Below are positions 47,345 to 59,595 of a stretch of DNA of 64,000 nucleotides, one piece after another. Each line of letters starts with the position of its first letter. The first letter of the stretch is position 1. Source of the stretch: Epiperipatus broadwayi (lineage: Eukaryota > Onychophora > Udeonychophora > Euonychophora > Peripatidae); assembly GCA_028023455.1 (NCBI GenBank), contig JAQFVV010006541.1, forward strand, positions 374,001-438,000, read 5' to 3'. Made by a program: the position numbers and the translations under genes. Below the pieces are notes generated by a model that was not told the origin of the DNA, ran no database searches, and worked only from the letters and a program-made list of their open reading frames with translations.

Positions 47345-48600
47345 TAAAACAAATGTTTAACATTTGATATGAACATAAAATCATATGATGAAAAATGTTT
47401 TTAATTTATAATTATTAATATATACATATATTTTATCTAATAGAATCAAAAATGGAAATAATAAAATCCAATGTGGTATTTTTCATACAAATTATAACAA
47501 ATAATAAAAATTATATACAACAACAATATATAAATATATATAAATCATGCATAAAAAGCATTTTTAGCACATTGGTTTAGTGCAGGGGTCCCCAACCCTA
47601 TGCCCATGGGTACCATGGTGCCTGCAGACCATTTTATGTGTGCCCGCCGCTATCCGAACACAATAAAAAATTATTTATCTGATGCAAATAAATTTAATTT
47701 TTAAAATTTCTTATAAATTATTGTATTATATTGTAACCAAATTGTAGGGGATACTATGCTTTTACAGTGTAAACAAATAAATTATTAATTATATGTTAAA
47801 ATTTTATTTTTGAAATAAATATTTTTTTGTACATTATGTGTATTATTAACAATATCCAATTATAAATTTACATTGAAAAAATAAATGGTGCCCACTACCT
47901 GGACAGTATTATAGAATGTGCTCTTAAGTGCAAAAAGGTTGGGGACCCCTGGTTTAGTGCATTTTTCAAAGGTTAATGATCTTTTTTAACATTAAACAGT
48001 TATTGCATATGTAACACCATCTACTGTTCAATAATGAAAGTAAATGAACAACAATAATAAAATAAAACAGTAAAATAGAATAAAACCTTCATATAGATAT
48101 CTGATATAACTTCAAAAACTAAGTATATAACATAATATATACAACAAATAACACAATGTTAAACATTATATATATATATATAGTCTTATATAATTTCCCA
48201 TTCATTTTCAATTGTCCAGTTGTTAACAAAATTTATTGAAATTTTGTAAATATTTATACAATTATTTTAGTTATTTTTAATATATGTTTCAAATATTTGT
48301 TTTTCCTTTGAATCTTTAATGTAATTTAAGGTTTAATATTTCTTGTAGCATCTATTATATGTTCATATATTCAGTAATAAATGTACAAATCAGATTTATC
48401 ATCTCATTTATTAATTGCATTATGTTTTTTGGTTATCTCTAACCATTTCCCTATATAACCATAGTAAATGGCATTGCAAAAGTCACAGTTAATTTTATAT
48501 ACAATTCCTTTTTTATATTTTATATCATATCTTAATTGATAATTATCTATTAGTTTATTCAAACTTTTGTTATTTGACCATTTAAAAAAGAATCAATTTA
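47345..48600 (-). mobile_element. Penelope-like element, left (minus) arm of inverted pair
   Basis: On the minus strand near 48,505-48,435 it reads YKINCDFCNAIYYGYIGKWL, a cysteine pair followed by the Y-YG core of a GIY-YIG endonuclease. This is followed by the conserved C-terminus and the long 3' region (ATGTAACACCATCTACTG-type motif near 48,010). The RT part is absent. A hAT element is inserted at 47,583-47,951. It is nearly a mirror image of 48,605-49,880. Confidence 0.8.
47583..47951. mobile_element. hAT-type MITE inserted in the PLE
   Basis: Terminal inverted repeats CAGGGGTCCCCAACC at both ends and a perfect 8 bp target duplication GTTTAGTG (47,575-47,582; 47,952-47,959), diagnostic of hAT. 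At 369 bp without coding capacity it is non-autonomous. The other PLE arm (49,632-49,639, TACTAAAC) shows the corresponding empty site. Confidence 0.92.
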
Positions 48601-48604
48601 TTAA

Positions 48605-49880
48605 ATTATATAAAATTTATTGATATAATCCTAAAACTATTTAAAATATATTCTGTGGTAGGTGATAAAATATCTATGCAAAATGTTTATAATGATGATA
48701 GCAATATTAGTTTAAATAAAAAAGAGGATCAAATTTTCATATCCTGATATTTATAATGCATTGATAAAAAAATAAAAACTATATTGATAAGCATATAGAT
48801 ATTGAGTGGTTGAATAGTAAAAGTTTGGATCAATTAATAGATAAGTATAAAGTAGGAGATGATATAAAATACAAAAAAAGAAATTGTATATAAAATTTAT
48901 TATGACTTTTACAATATGATTTACTATGGTCATACAATGAAACAGTTAGAGGTAGGAGCCAAAGAATACAACAATAAAATTAATAGATGAGATAATAAAT
49001 CAGCTTTATATATTTATTTCTTAACATATGGGTGTAAAATAGATTCTACAAAAAAGATTAAATATTTAAATAACATTAAAGGTCCAAAAAGAAGACAAAT
49101 ATATGAAACATATTACATTAAAAATAACTTAAATAATTGTATGAATATTTATAAAACTTCAATAAATTTACCACTAAACATCACATGATCACTATCTCTT
49201 ATACTAGCACATAATTGTTATTAAACAAGGCAAAACTCCCCATTCAGTAGTGCCACCCTGTGCCAACCAGAGTAATCAATGGATGCATGGCATCCATTGA
49301 TTACTCTGGTTGGCACAGAGTGGCACTACTGTATGGAGAATTTTGCTTTGTTCAATAAATTTAGTTAACAACTGGCCAATTGAAAATGAATGAAAAAGTA
49401 TATAAGACAATATATATATAGAGAGAGAGTTGTATCATATTTGTTTTGTATATTATGTTATATAGTCAATTTTTGATGTTATATCAGTTCTCCATATAAA
49501 GGTTTTATTCTATTTTACTAATGTTTTATCTTGTTATTGTTGTTATTTTACTTCCATTATGGAACACTAGATGGTGTTATATATGCAATAATTGATTAAT
49601 TGTAAAATAGATCAATAACATTTGAAAAGTGTACTAAACCATGTGCCAAAACAGAATTTTTATGTATGATTAATATATATTAGCTGTTATATATCATTGT
49701 TATTTTTTGTTATAATTTTTATAATAGCTGTTACACATGATATTTTTTTTGTTTTTTTTTTATAATTTATATGAAAGAACAATATAATGGACTTTCTTTA
49801 TTTCCATTTTTTGAAGATGATATTGATAATAATAATAATATATTCATTTTTAACTAGGTTTAAAGTTTATTTTTGAACTA
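48605..49880 (+). mobile_element. Penelope-like element, right (plus) arm of inverted pair
   Basis: Plus strand near 48,890-49,150 reads IVYKIYYDFYNMIYYGHTMK, KSALYIYFLTYGCKIDSTKK and RRQIYETYYIKNNLNNCMNI, a GIY-YIG endonuclease with several lesions and lost cysteines. A 3' region follows with the GGAACACTAGATGGTGT motif. A family A element is inserted at 49,171-49,350. With the left arm it makes a palindrome of about 2.5 kb with its centre near 48,603. Confidence 0.8.
49171..49350. mobile_element. Compact foldback family A copy with perfect hairpin
   Basis: Starts CCACTAAACATCACATGATC and ends AATTTTGCTTTG. From ACTCCCCATTCAGTAGTGCC onward it folds on itself almost perfectly, with only a few bases at the turn (GGATGCATGGCATCC centre near 49,286). 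Perfect 13 bp duplication TTCAATAAATTTA at 49,158-49,170 and 49,351-49,363. Empty versions exist at 41,959-41,971 and 48,229-48,240. Confidence 0.95.
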
Positions 49881-50022
49881 AGAATGCTTAATTAGTTTGT
49901 GTTTAATTCATAATTAGTAATAATCATTAATATATTTATCTAAACAGATAATAAGTTTAGCATTTGTATTGCAAATTTCAGTAATTTGGTGTTGACCAAT
50001 ATTGAGCAAATAGTAAAGTCTT

Positions 50023-50137
50023 TTTTTTTTTCCATATGTCAGAGTATCAGCCAGGAAGCGAACCTGCAACAACTGTCTGCAAGCAACTGCTTTCAAGGCA
50101 ACTGCACTGACCTCTTGGCTACCAATGCTTGACATGA
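50023..50137 (-). mobile_element. tRNA-derived SINE
   Basis: Minus-strand SINE: AGCATTGGTAGCCAAGAGG (box A region), a variant middle with CAGACAGTTGTTGCAGG, box B (GGTTCGCTTCC) and a T-run on plus (A tail). Duplication TAGTAAAGTCTT / TGATAAAGTCTT (50,011-50,022; 50,138-50,149). Confidence 0.9.
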
Positions 50138-50697
50138 TGATAAAGTCTTATGTAAGACATTGCAGCATGGGTCAACTTAAGAATTCTGATTCAGCATGAA
50201 ATGCATCTTGGAGTTCATTTATCTTTTCAGTTATATTTATTTATATATTTTAAGAAGGTGTGATGTGTGGTGGAAAAGAATATATATATATGTGTGTGTG
50301 TGTGTGTAAAAATATTACATATGGAAAAACAAGAAAAGCATCATGTATATATGTGTAATGGCAATAAAAAAAACCAGATATATTAATTTTTAACTGAATT
50401 TAAAGTTTATATATGTATTAGGAAGGGTATGATAATCTCTAGACTAATAAAGATTAGAAGTAATTATTAATATATTTATTTGAAGTAATTGGTGTTAAAA
50501 TTTTGAGTGCAGAACAATTTAACATATGTATATAATAATTTGATAAATGGTAAGTACTGAGCAAATTATAAAAATAGATGTAAGAATATAAATACTATTC
50601 TATGTATTTATCGATTATATAAATGTCAGTGTTTGCAGTTGGAGCCTTCATGATTTTTGTAATAAGTTTAAACCTGTTAAACAACAAATTATTTACT

Positions 50698-50739
<42 letters not shown>

Positions 50740-50974
50740 TCCCTCATTACAGAATCTTCACAACAATCTTATTAGGATGGTATTTGTTTAAATGATGTTA
50801 AATGCTTTATATATTAAAAATTCTATTAAAATGGTAGAATTTGTTCTAATATGCAGACAATGAAATAAGTGTTTTAGCCACCTATTTTAATAATAATGTT
50901 ATGACTCAATAGCCTCTCATTACAGAGATGGTAGAAGGTAATTATTTAACTATACACTCTGTTTCATATCCTAA
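50138..50974. repeat. AT-rich with a local direct duplication, no gene
   Basis: GTAAGTACTGAGCAAATTAT near 50,550 resembles CCAATATTGAGCAAATAGTA near 49,997, and ATTAATATATTTAT occurs beside both. An older repeat seems to exist in two neighbouring copies, one of them split by the SINE. Microsatellites (AT)/(GT) lie at 50,281-50,308 and (AT)n at 50,702-50,736. Confidence 0.45.
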
Positions 50975-51690
50975 TGAAATACTCCAAAATCTTGAGCAGA
51001 GGCAAGCCACTATAAAAAGGTATTTTAAGCCATATATATACTAACTTAATAGTACTGAGTTAACTTTTAGCAATTCTCTCCTGAACCATAGTGCAAAATT
51101 AATTAACTAACAATGCCAGGATCAGGTTGAATATATAGTTGATAAAATATATAAATTATTGCAATAAGAAATGAAACTTATAAAAGTCAGATGTTCCATT
51201 TTTTGACAATGGAATGTAAGACTTCTTCCTATTGATTGATTTGGGTCTCTTGCAATAATCCATGCTTTTGTAAACTTTCTCTTATGATCATTCCTCTCTG
51301 TGCAGATGGTCTTAATAATAGAAATGGAAAACATGTCCTGTAGGAAGTGCTTGCTTTAGCACACGTTCTGCACAGAGAATGATCATAAGAGAAATTTTAT
51401 GGAGGCATGGGTTATTGCAAGAGACCCAGGTTCAATCAATAAGGATTCTTACATTTAAAAAAATGCAACATCTTACTTTTATAACTTACATTTCTCAATG
51501 CAATAATTTGCATATATTATCAACTATATATTTAGCCTCTTTCTGGCATTATTAGTTAATTAATTTTACACTATGATTCTCGTGAGAAGTTTCTGAAAGT
51601 TAACACATGCTAGTAAGTTAAAATAAAAACCTTTGGTTTAAAAATATCTTTTCATAATGCCTTGACTCAGCTCAAGTTTTTGGAGAAATT
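50975..51690. mobile_element. Large decayed palindrome, arms about 330 bp
   Basis: Arm pairs include AATTAATTAACTAACAATGCC with its inverse near 51,545, GGTCTCTTGCAATAATCCATG with GGGTTATTGCAAGAGACC, and CTCTTATGATCATTC with its inverse. Outer motifs CTTGAGCAGAGGCAAG and its counterpart near 51,662 extend the arms. The centre is near 51,335. The right arm holds a box B-like CCAGGTTCAATC. A deep divergence of 10-20% between arms is estimated by eye. Confidence 0.75.
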
Positions 51691-52699
51691 GTAGAAGTAA
51701 ATTCAGTTTTGTAAATAGTCATTAAACTAAAATGAAGTTACATTATATTTATTATATAAAGTTTTATTTAAAACAGTATTATATAAATTTTATATACAAA
51801 TTTATTTCTTGGGCCATAATCTCTTTAACAACAGACTTTGGAATTACAAATCTTTCTTGCCAATAAATTATTTAATTTACACACATAAATAGAACTATTA
51901 ATGATAAATTGCTGTGCTTACTAAGTAGGTCTTATCTGTTTAAAAATAAAAATATGTTCTTTATTTATTTTAATTTTGATAAGAAAAAGAGGTTTTAAAA
52001 GGTTTATCAGTCACCATACAGTGATAAATATTAGCTTTGTCAGACATCTTGGCATTAATTGTACACTGATAGTCAAAAAATATACTGTCAGTAAAATAGA
52101 TACATATTTATATGCAGCATATAAAATTCTTATTAATGAAGCATTAATTTGATGATGGATATTTGTGACTATAGAAGTCTTTTGACTATTTAGTAAGACC
52201 CTCCACATGCACACAGACACATAAATATATAATATAGTTAAGAATAAATTATAATATATGTATATGCTGTAGATAATATGTAATAAAGAAATCAACAAGA
52301 GTATGTAGATAATCATCAACTATTATGGTAATAAATTTTGGTCTAAAACAATATTTATTACTTTGATAAGCTAGGCTTTCAATATGATGTATGTTAGTCA
52401 AAGCATAACTAAAGTGAATATTAGCAAATATGTTAGCATATCTGCATGCATAAAACATATATTAAACTAGCTACTTATTATAATATATTTGCATATTTTC
52501 TTATGTAAATTTACCTAGCAGTGAGCTATGTCTTTGGATTAAATGACCACTACTTGCTAAGAGGAATATTATTGACTCTTATATTTATGGAGTTGTTATA
52601 CTTAATTAAGTGGCAAGCTAATTTTATTTTCATTTAAGGAATAAACAGATTATTTTTCATAATCTACAAATATTGATCTATAAGTGTTGTTGCATTTAG
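51691..52699. other. AT-rich stretch, no gene seen
   Basis: Only short AT-driven frames on the minus strand (52,011-52,458), with no recognisable motifs. Confidence 0.5.
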
Positions 52700-54060
52700 T
52701 TCTGTTATATAAATGAACATGCTGGGTGATTCTCAATTTTAAATTTGCATGTCTCTCCACAATATATGACATTGAAAAACTGAAAATCCAGGGCTTATAC
52801 TAATTGAGCTTTGTTATCATCATTAATTTTATCTTTGGAATTATTAATAAGTCTATTTAGTGATTAGGAGCATTTAAAATCAATATTAAAATCCTTTTGC
52901 ATAATTGATATTAGTTTTGCATGTATATTAGGGCTGTAAGGCATGCCAATCCATGGTTTAAAATGAGATGTTTTATCAAATTTGTTTTTTTATTAAATTT
53001 TCTTATCTGTTTGTCAAGTATGATTCTAGTGTAACTAACTTTAATTAAATCTTTTCTATAATACTCTAAATTATTTTTTCTCTTGGCTTAACACTTGCAA
53101 AGTTTTGAATTCCTCAACAAATAAGCTTTAATGCCTGCCATTTTATACTGAAATGGAACATTTGAGTGTTGGTGTAAATAATCCCTAACACTAAGAGGTT
53201 TTATAATCATTAAATAATCAATAGTATAATTCTGTTTTTGTCAATCTCAAGTTCAGAAATTTGATGAATTAGTTATCTCCCTTCTCTTTCATTATCCATT
53301 TAATTTCAGAAAATTGCTTCAGTTTATTAAACATTTCTTGAATCAGCTTAGGGGGAGCACAAACAAAAATATCGTCCACATATCTTGTATTTATCACTTT
53401 TTTATTAGTGTCTAAAAAAGCTGAATATTATCTCTTTCAATGAAAACTACTGCTAAGCTACATATCACATTACTAATAGATAACTCTATGGGTCAATTGT
53501 AATCATAATAAATGTATCAGCATTTTTACATTATATACACTCTCAAATTTTAACCAATCAAAAAAAATGCTTTGTTAAACTTTTCAATATCCCTGTATCT
53601 AGATTGACAAGTAAATGCAAAGTGATATTTACATTAGCCCTACCCAAATATATAGGGAAATTAATAGATCCAACAAGTTTTCAATCAATGATAAAAAAAT
53701 TTTCATGCTAGATGTAAACATAGTCTCATTTATTTATAACTTAGTCTAACTTTCATGGGAAAGTCTATTTTTTTCTTTATTTTTAATGCCCATGTAAGGG
53801 AATTTTAATTTAAATTTTAAAAGTGGCTAAGGAATGGATTCTTCTTGAAAAATTAGACTTTTATTTGTAAACGAGTGATGTTTATATCTGGGATGTAAAA
53901 AATTCATCCTTGTTTGAAATTTATTATATCTGCTAATCCTACTATATATATATAAACAATTTTATGCTATCTACATTTTCCACAGTACTATTTGTGTACC
54001 TCAGAAGTTTCAAACCAAGCAGATGGAAATAAAAGTGAATTTCTTTTGACCCTAAGATTA
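52700..54060 (-). pseudogene. Penelope-like element reverse transcriptase, broken
   Basis: The minus strand gives the PLE RT catalytic block RYVDDIFVCAPPKLIQEMFN at about 53,391-53,332, continuing KLKQFSEIKWIM. Upstream blocks are eroded (HRVI-like near 53,500). Downstream are a FKPWIGMPYSPNIHAKLIS patch near 52,960 and YCGETCKFKIENHP near 52,770, where the GIY-YIG part begins. The order RT then GIY-YIG is that of canonical PLEs. Stops and frameshifts are frequent. Confidence 0.75.
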
Positions 54061-54279
54061 GGACTGTAAAAAAATTTAGCACTACATGGTGTATTTATTT
54101 GTGCAATTTAATGTCAACCAGCTTTATACTTTTTTTATTTGATATATATAAATTTAAGTAGTGAAACAGGGTAGGAGGATACATATTCTATTCAACTATC
54201 AATTGGCTATTGTTTTTATGTTTTTTATTTTATTTTATGAATAATAATCTCAAAGCTAATCTCTAATGTAATATGTTTT

Positions 54280-54726
54280 AACTGAAACACATAGGCTTAT
54301 TATATACCTGTGTCTATATATGTAATATATAGGGTATATGAGAACAGACTTTCACACGACCCACCACTCTCCACACTATCTCATAACACTGATACACTTG
54401 ATCACATATATGTTGAAAAGATAAATAATCACCAATATGCATATTTTATGCTAAACCAGCAATCATTAGTTGGTCCAGATTACCCTCTCTACACATATAT
54501 GCCATAAGTGCTCAGATATATATTAAGATAGCCAAACCTCATACTTTAATGGACAGGTTCCAATCCACTCCACACTCCAATTCTTCAACCATCTATCCAA
54601 TTGAAAATCTGATGATGGAATTTCAAAGGCCACCCTGATGCTGAGGTGTTCAAGTGTATCAGTGTTATGAGATAGTGTGGAGAGTGGTGGGTCATGTGAA
54701 AATATGTACTCATATACCCTATATAT
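54280..54726. mobile_element. Foldback family B
   Basis: Starts with the leader AACTGAAACACATAGGCTTA, then TATAGGGTATATGAGAACAG. It ends GTACTCATATACCCTATATAT. Perfect 13 bp duplication TGTAATATGTTTT at 54,267-54,279 and 54,727-54,739. The open frame within it is fortuitous. Confidence 0.93.
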
Positions 54727-55052
54727 TGTAATATGTTTTGTCAGTTTATTTTCCCCCCTGACTTATATTTGAAAAGATCATATTCATTTAGCTGAAAACT
54801 ATGTGACATAAGTATCAACATTAAAGAATCTTCACTAAATAGTTTTAATACCACAATAAATTGGGTTATGATTGCAGATAACACCGCCAGAGTATAATCA
54901 TTATGATTAATTAAGAGTTTATGCTTTATCATAATTCTATAATGCATAGCTACATTATTCCTCTCTATAAAATACATTTTTTATGTCCATTAAATTTTTA
55001 TTTTACTTAACACAAAGTGTTTGGTGAAAGTGAAATTGAATTATCTATAATC

Positions 55053-55238
55053 CAGTGGTTCTCAACCTTCCTAATGCTGCAACCTTTTGATACAGTTCCT
55101 TATGTTATGGTGACCCCCAATCTTAAAATTACTTTTATTGTTACTTCATAACTGTAATTTCCAATGGTCTTAGGCAACCCCTGTAAAAGGGTTGTTCGAC
55201 CCTCAAAAAGGTTGTAACCCACAGGTTGAGAACGGCTG
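55053..55238. mobile_element. SPIN-like hAT MITE
   Basis: Ends CAGTGGTTCTCAACCT and AGGTTGAGAACGGCTG (inverted repeat of 16 bp with two mismatches). Internal TATGGTGACCCCCAA, AATGGTCTTAGGCAACCCC and GGGTTGTTCGACCCTC match, from memory, the SPIN (Space Invaders) hAT family, whose horizontal transfer among animals is published. Many sites show C-to-T type decay of former CpGs. Flanking 8 bp copies are not clean (CTATAATC against ATCTAAAT), so edges may have mutated. Confidence 0.8.
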
Positions 55239-56450
<1,212 letters not shown>

Positions 56451-56934
56451 TATGTTGGACTATTTCCATCATTTATGAGTGAATGTTGAATGTATAGAAA
56501 ATTTTAAACTTTCCAAATACAAACAACTTGTTAGTAATAATGCACAAATAGACAATACAGGTTTGTAATTACACAATATTTCGAGTAGTATTATTCTCCA
56601 CTCTTCTTCAGGTGTTGCTGGTCTATATGCACAGTGACAATATTTGCTTAGAGGTTGAACTCGCACCTTTAGATTCTTGAATATCGAATTTAAGGCAAAC
56701 ACTTTACCAAATGAGCTATTCTGTCAAAGGTTATTGTCACTGTGCATATAGGCCAGAAACACCTGAAGAAGAGGGGAGAATAATACTACTTGAAATGTTG
56801 TGTAATTATTAACCTGTATTGTCTATTTGTGTGTTATTATTAACAAGTTGTTTGTATTTGGAAAGTTTAAATAAAGTTTAAAATTTTCTATACATTCAAC
56901 ATTCACTCATAAATGATGGAAATAGTCCAACATA
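56451..56934. mobile_element. 484 bp palindrome with tRNA-like centre (family C)
   Basis: The arms run from TATGTTGGACTATTTCCATC to the inverse at 56,934 with high identity over about 200 bp. The loop (about 56,645-56,728), read on the minus strand, looks like a tRNA: AATAGCTCATTTGGTAAAGT (box A), an extended anticodon region, and GTGCGAGTTCAACCTC (box B). Each arm carries a CCTGAAGAAGAG...GAAAT motif. It appears to be an inverted dimer built around a Pol III-type head. Minus-strand frames across it are not genes. Confidence 0.75.
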
Positions 56935-58059
56935 TCACATCTTAAAATATCTTTGGCTCTCCTAGCTTCCTTTCAAGAGATGTCTTAGAAATAGTCATTC
57001 ACTTTAGATAATCTATTTTACAGTTCTCTATTGTAAACTTGAATAATCCATTCACATTAGATGATAACATCACATTCAGACAAGTTGAGCTTCTTAATGA
57101 TGGTCAATTGATATTAAATAGTTTAAGGATTTTATTATGATCTACTACTGAATGTCATTTGATCACTTCATCTTTTAGAAAATGGCTCTAAAGAAGAGTT
57201 AATTGAATAAATTATCATTGCTGAAGCAAAAGTAATTATAAAAAAAAAGACGATAAGAAACACATTTGTTTTAATCTCAGCATTTTCTTCAAATGAAATA
57301 ATATTTAAAAATTTTAAAAAAAAATTTTAAATATAAAATTTTATTTTATTTTTTTAAATTTTAAAAGGTTTTGGAAATAAAAATTGAATTTATATTAAAA
57401 TTTTTTTGGAAAATTTGTTGGGGTTTGGGTGTTTTTGTTTTTTTAAATTTAAAAAAAAAAATAACCAATTATCTACTGGCATTTATATTTTACTATACAT
57501 ATATTAATCAGAAATTTTTTAAATTGAAAGTATGTCTTCTATTGTAAAGATTATACTTTCAAAAATACTATTATTAGATGATACAACTTCAATTTCCAAT
57601 TGGCAGATTTAATTGGTCGTTTACTTAATTACATCATAATTGAAATTATTTACCTAATCATATGGCAGTTCCCATTATAACTTTCAATATTTTGGTATAT
57701 AAATATTAATGACATGGGTTATAAAAATTGGAATTGACTATATTTTCTCTATTCGGAATATAAATTGGCATCACTTTTAATAATTGAGCATGGTTTTAGA
57801 TTTCACAATTTTAATAAAATTAATACAAATACTATTCAAATCTATTATGATTTGTACTAATTGATGTTTGTGAGCTTGGTAGAACTTATAAGGCAGTTCG
57901 TTTGAAATGATCTTTTAATCTTGCATTGTTTTACTTTACAATTTAGACATTGGATATTCAGTATAGCAACCAAGATTTTATTTTTTCAATGAGATAATAA
58001 AGAATTTCCCTAAACACTTGGTTCATTTTCGTAAAAGCTTTCTTTTAAGAGTTTTTATC
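56935..58059. other. No gene; low-complexity block at 57,300-57,465
   Basis: The block 57,300-57,465 is built of almost only A and T homopolymers with a GGGGTTTGGGTG patch and looks either eroded or poorly resolved. The rest is AT-rich with no feature. Confidence 0.55.
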
Positions 58060-58871
58060 ATGGCTTTATCCATTGTAAAGTCGACAAAGTCCGCTTTTTT
58101 TAAAAGCTTTTAGTAGCAAGAAGTATGGTCTAGTAATCTATTTGCATTAAAAATCTTAAAAGAGTGCACAAATCATTGCATAAGGTCAACTACATGTTTG
58201 TCTTCTCCGTCAGATTACTTTTCATCAGTTTATAAACCATTTAATATTTCAAATATACCCCAGTATTGTTCAATTCAAACAAAAGGAGATAAAGAATTAT
58301 CAGATTTTTTACAAGAAGAAATACAAGCAGAACTTGGACTACAAAAGAGTCCTGGCCAAATCCCTTCTATTCCAGGGTTTGAAATCAAATTTGATGAAGC
58401 CGATGTCATTTTAACAAGGGCCTTTAATAGTGAAAAAGTGGCAGTCATGTTTACCATTAATAATACAATAGACACAGATGAAGATCCAATTGCAGATAAA
58501 ACATCTGAATCTCAGGAATCAGTAACGATGAAATCAAGACCTGATTTCTTAGTAACTATAGAAAAAAACGGCAAGACTTTAGCTTTTAATTGTGCATTTG
58601 TAGTTGAATTTGAACAAGAAGAATAGAGTCTTTTATGGATTTGTTTAAAATTAATAATATATACATGTATGAAAAAGAAGAACAAGATAAAACATATTCA
58701 GTATCCACAGAAATTATGGATGTAGATATGTACAATTTGTTGATGAATTTTTTGGAAGAACGTGGAATTTCTAACGAATTTGCACAACAGCTATCTGAGT
58801 TCAGTTCCAATTATGAACACAAGTTATATATCAATCTTTTAGAAAGTCTTAAATTATTTATTTCTAAATGA
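58060..58871 (+). pseudogene. Intronless, broken copy of C1QBP (p32/MAM33 family)
   Basis: C1QBP is a mitochondrial-matrix acidic trimer needed for mitochondrial translation. The ATG at 58,060 gives a presequence-like start (MALSIVKSTKSAFFKSF), then two adjacent in-frame TAG codons at 58,111-58,116. The mature domain follows: TKGDKELSDFLQEEIQAELG, IPGFEIKFDEADVILTRAFN, VAVMFTINNTIDTD and RPDFLVTIEKNGKTLAFNCA. After EFEQEE comes a TAG at 58,624. The C-terminus continues in another frame from about 58,627: YSVSTEIMDVDMYNLLMNFL, EERGISNEFAQQLSEFSSNY and INLLESLKLFISK, ending at 58,871. So there is one frameshift and two early stops, no introns and near-full length. The vertebrate gene has introns, so this is best read as a processed pseudogene. 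No A tail or duplication is visible. The sequence is well conserved, so loss is recent, or the lesions are assembly errors. Confidence 0.88.
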
Positions 58872-59595
58872 ACATTTTCTCTTAATTCATAGCAAACTAA
58901 AGAGTATAAAGATTTATTTCTACTAAGAGCTTTGACATACTTTATTTGAACCATCCAATAGTAGAAGCTATGTTGATTTGTGGAATTATTTAAAATATAT
59001 CGTTACAGTAGTATAAACACTAAGTGGAAAAAAAAAGTTTATCTATTAGCAATTGTCATGTAGATAAATTGATATGTATAGAATCATCATCATCATCACT
59101 CTTAAGCAATATCAATCACTGCATGATTTTAGTCTCATCAAATTTAATACAGTTTCTCCAACTCCTAGTCTTTTTTTTTCCAGAAAATTTTTTTAAATTT
59201 TATCCACCAATTTTAAATGTTGCCTCTTTCTAGTTCTTGTGATCCAATTTAAAATTTCAACTGTTTATCTATTATCATCTATTTTAGCAATAAGACCATC
59301 CTATTTCTGTTTCAGTCTCTTGTTTCTTTCAATGAAGTCAGTGATACATGTTTATTCTTTCACTTATGTATTTCATTTTCAATCTTTTATTGATATTCTT
59401 AAAATATCTGTAAATAAGAATTGATAAACATATTTATTAAAAACCAACCTTTTCAAACATATAGATATAATTACTTTTAATAAGTATTCATTTTTGCATA
59501 TCTGTTTAAATCTTGTTTTACAATTATATATAGATAAAATAATTAGATACTTTGACATAAGTATGAAATTCTACTTTATTAGCAGTAATGTGATG
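58872..59595. other. No gene seen
   Basis: AT-rich flank with a small TCA microsatellite near 59,084 and two short frames without recognisable motifs. Confidence 0.55.

Noticed and set aside
58275-58475. Minus-strand frame over the C1QBP copy
   Set aside because: Shadow of the plus-strand C1QBP sequence.
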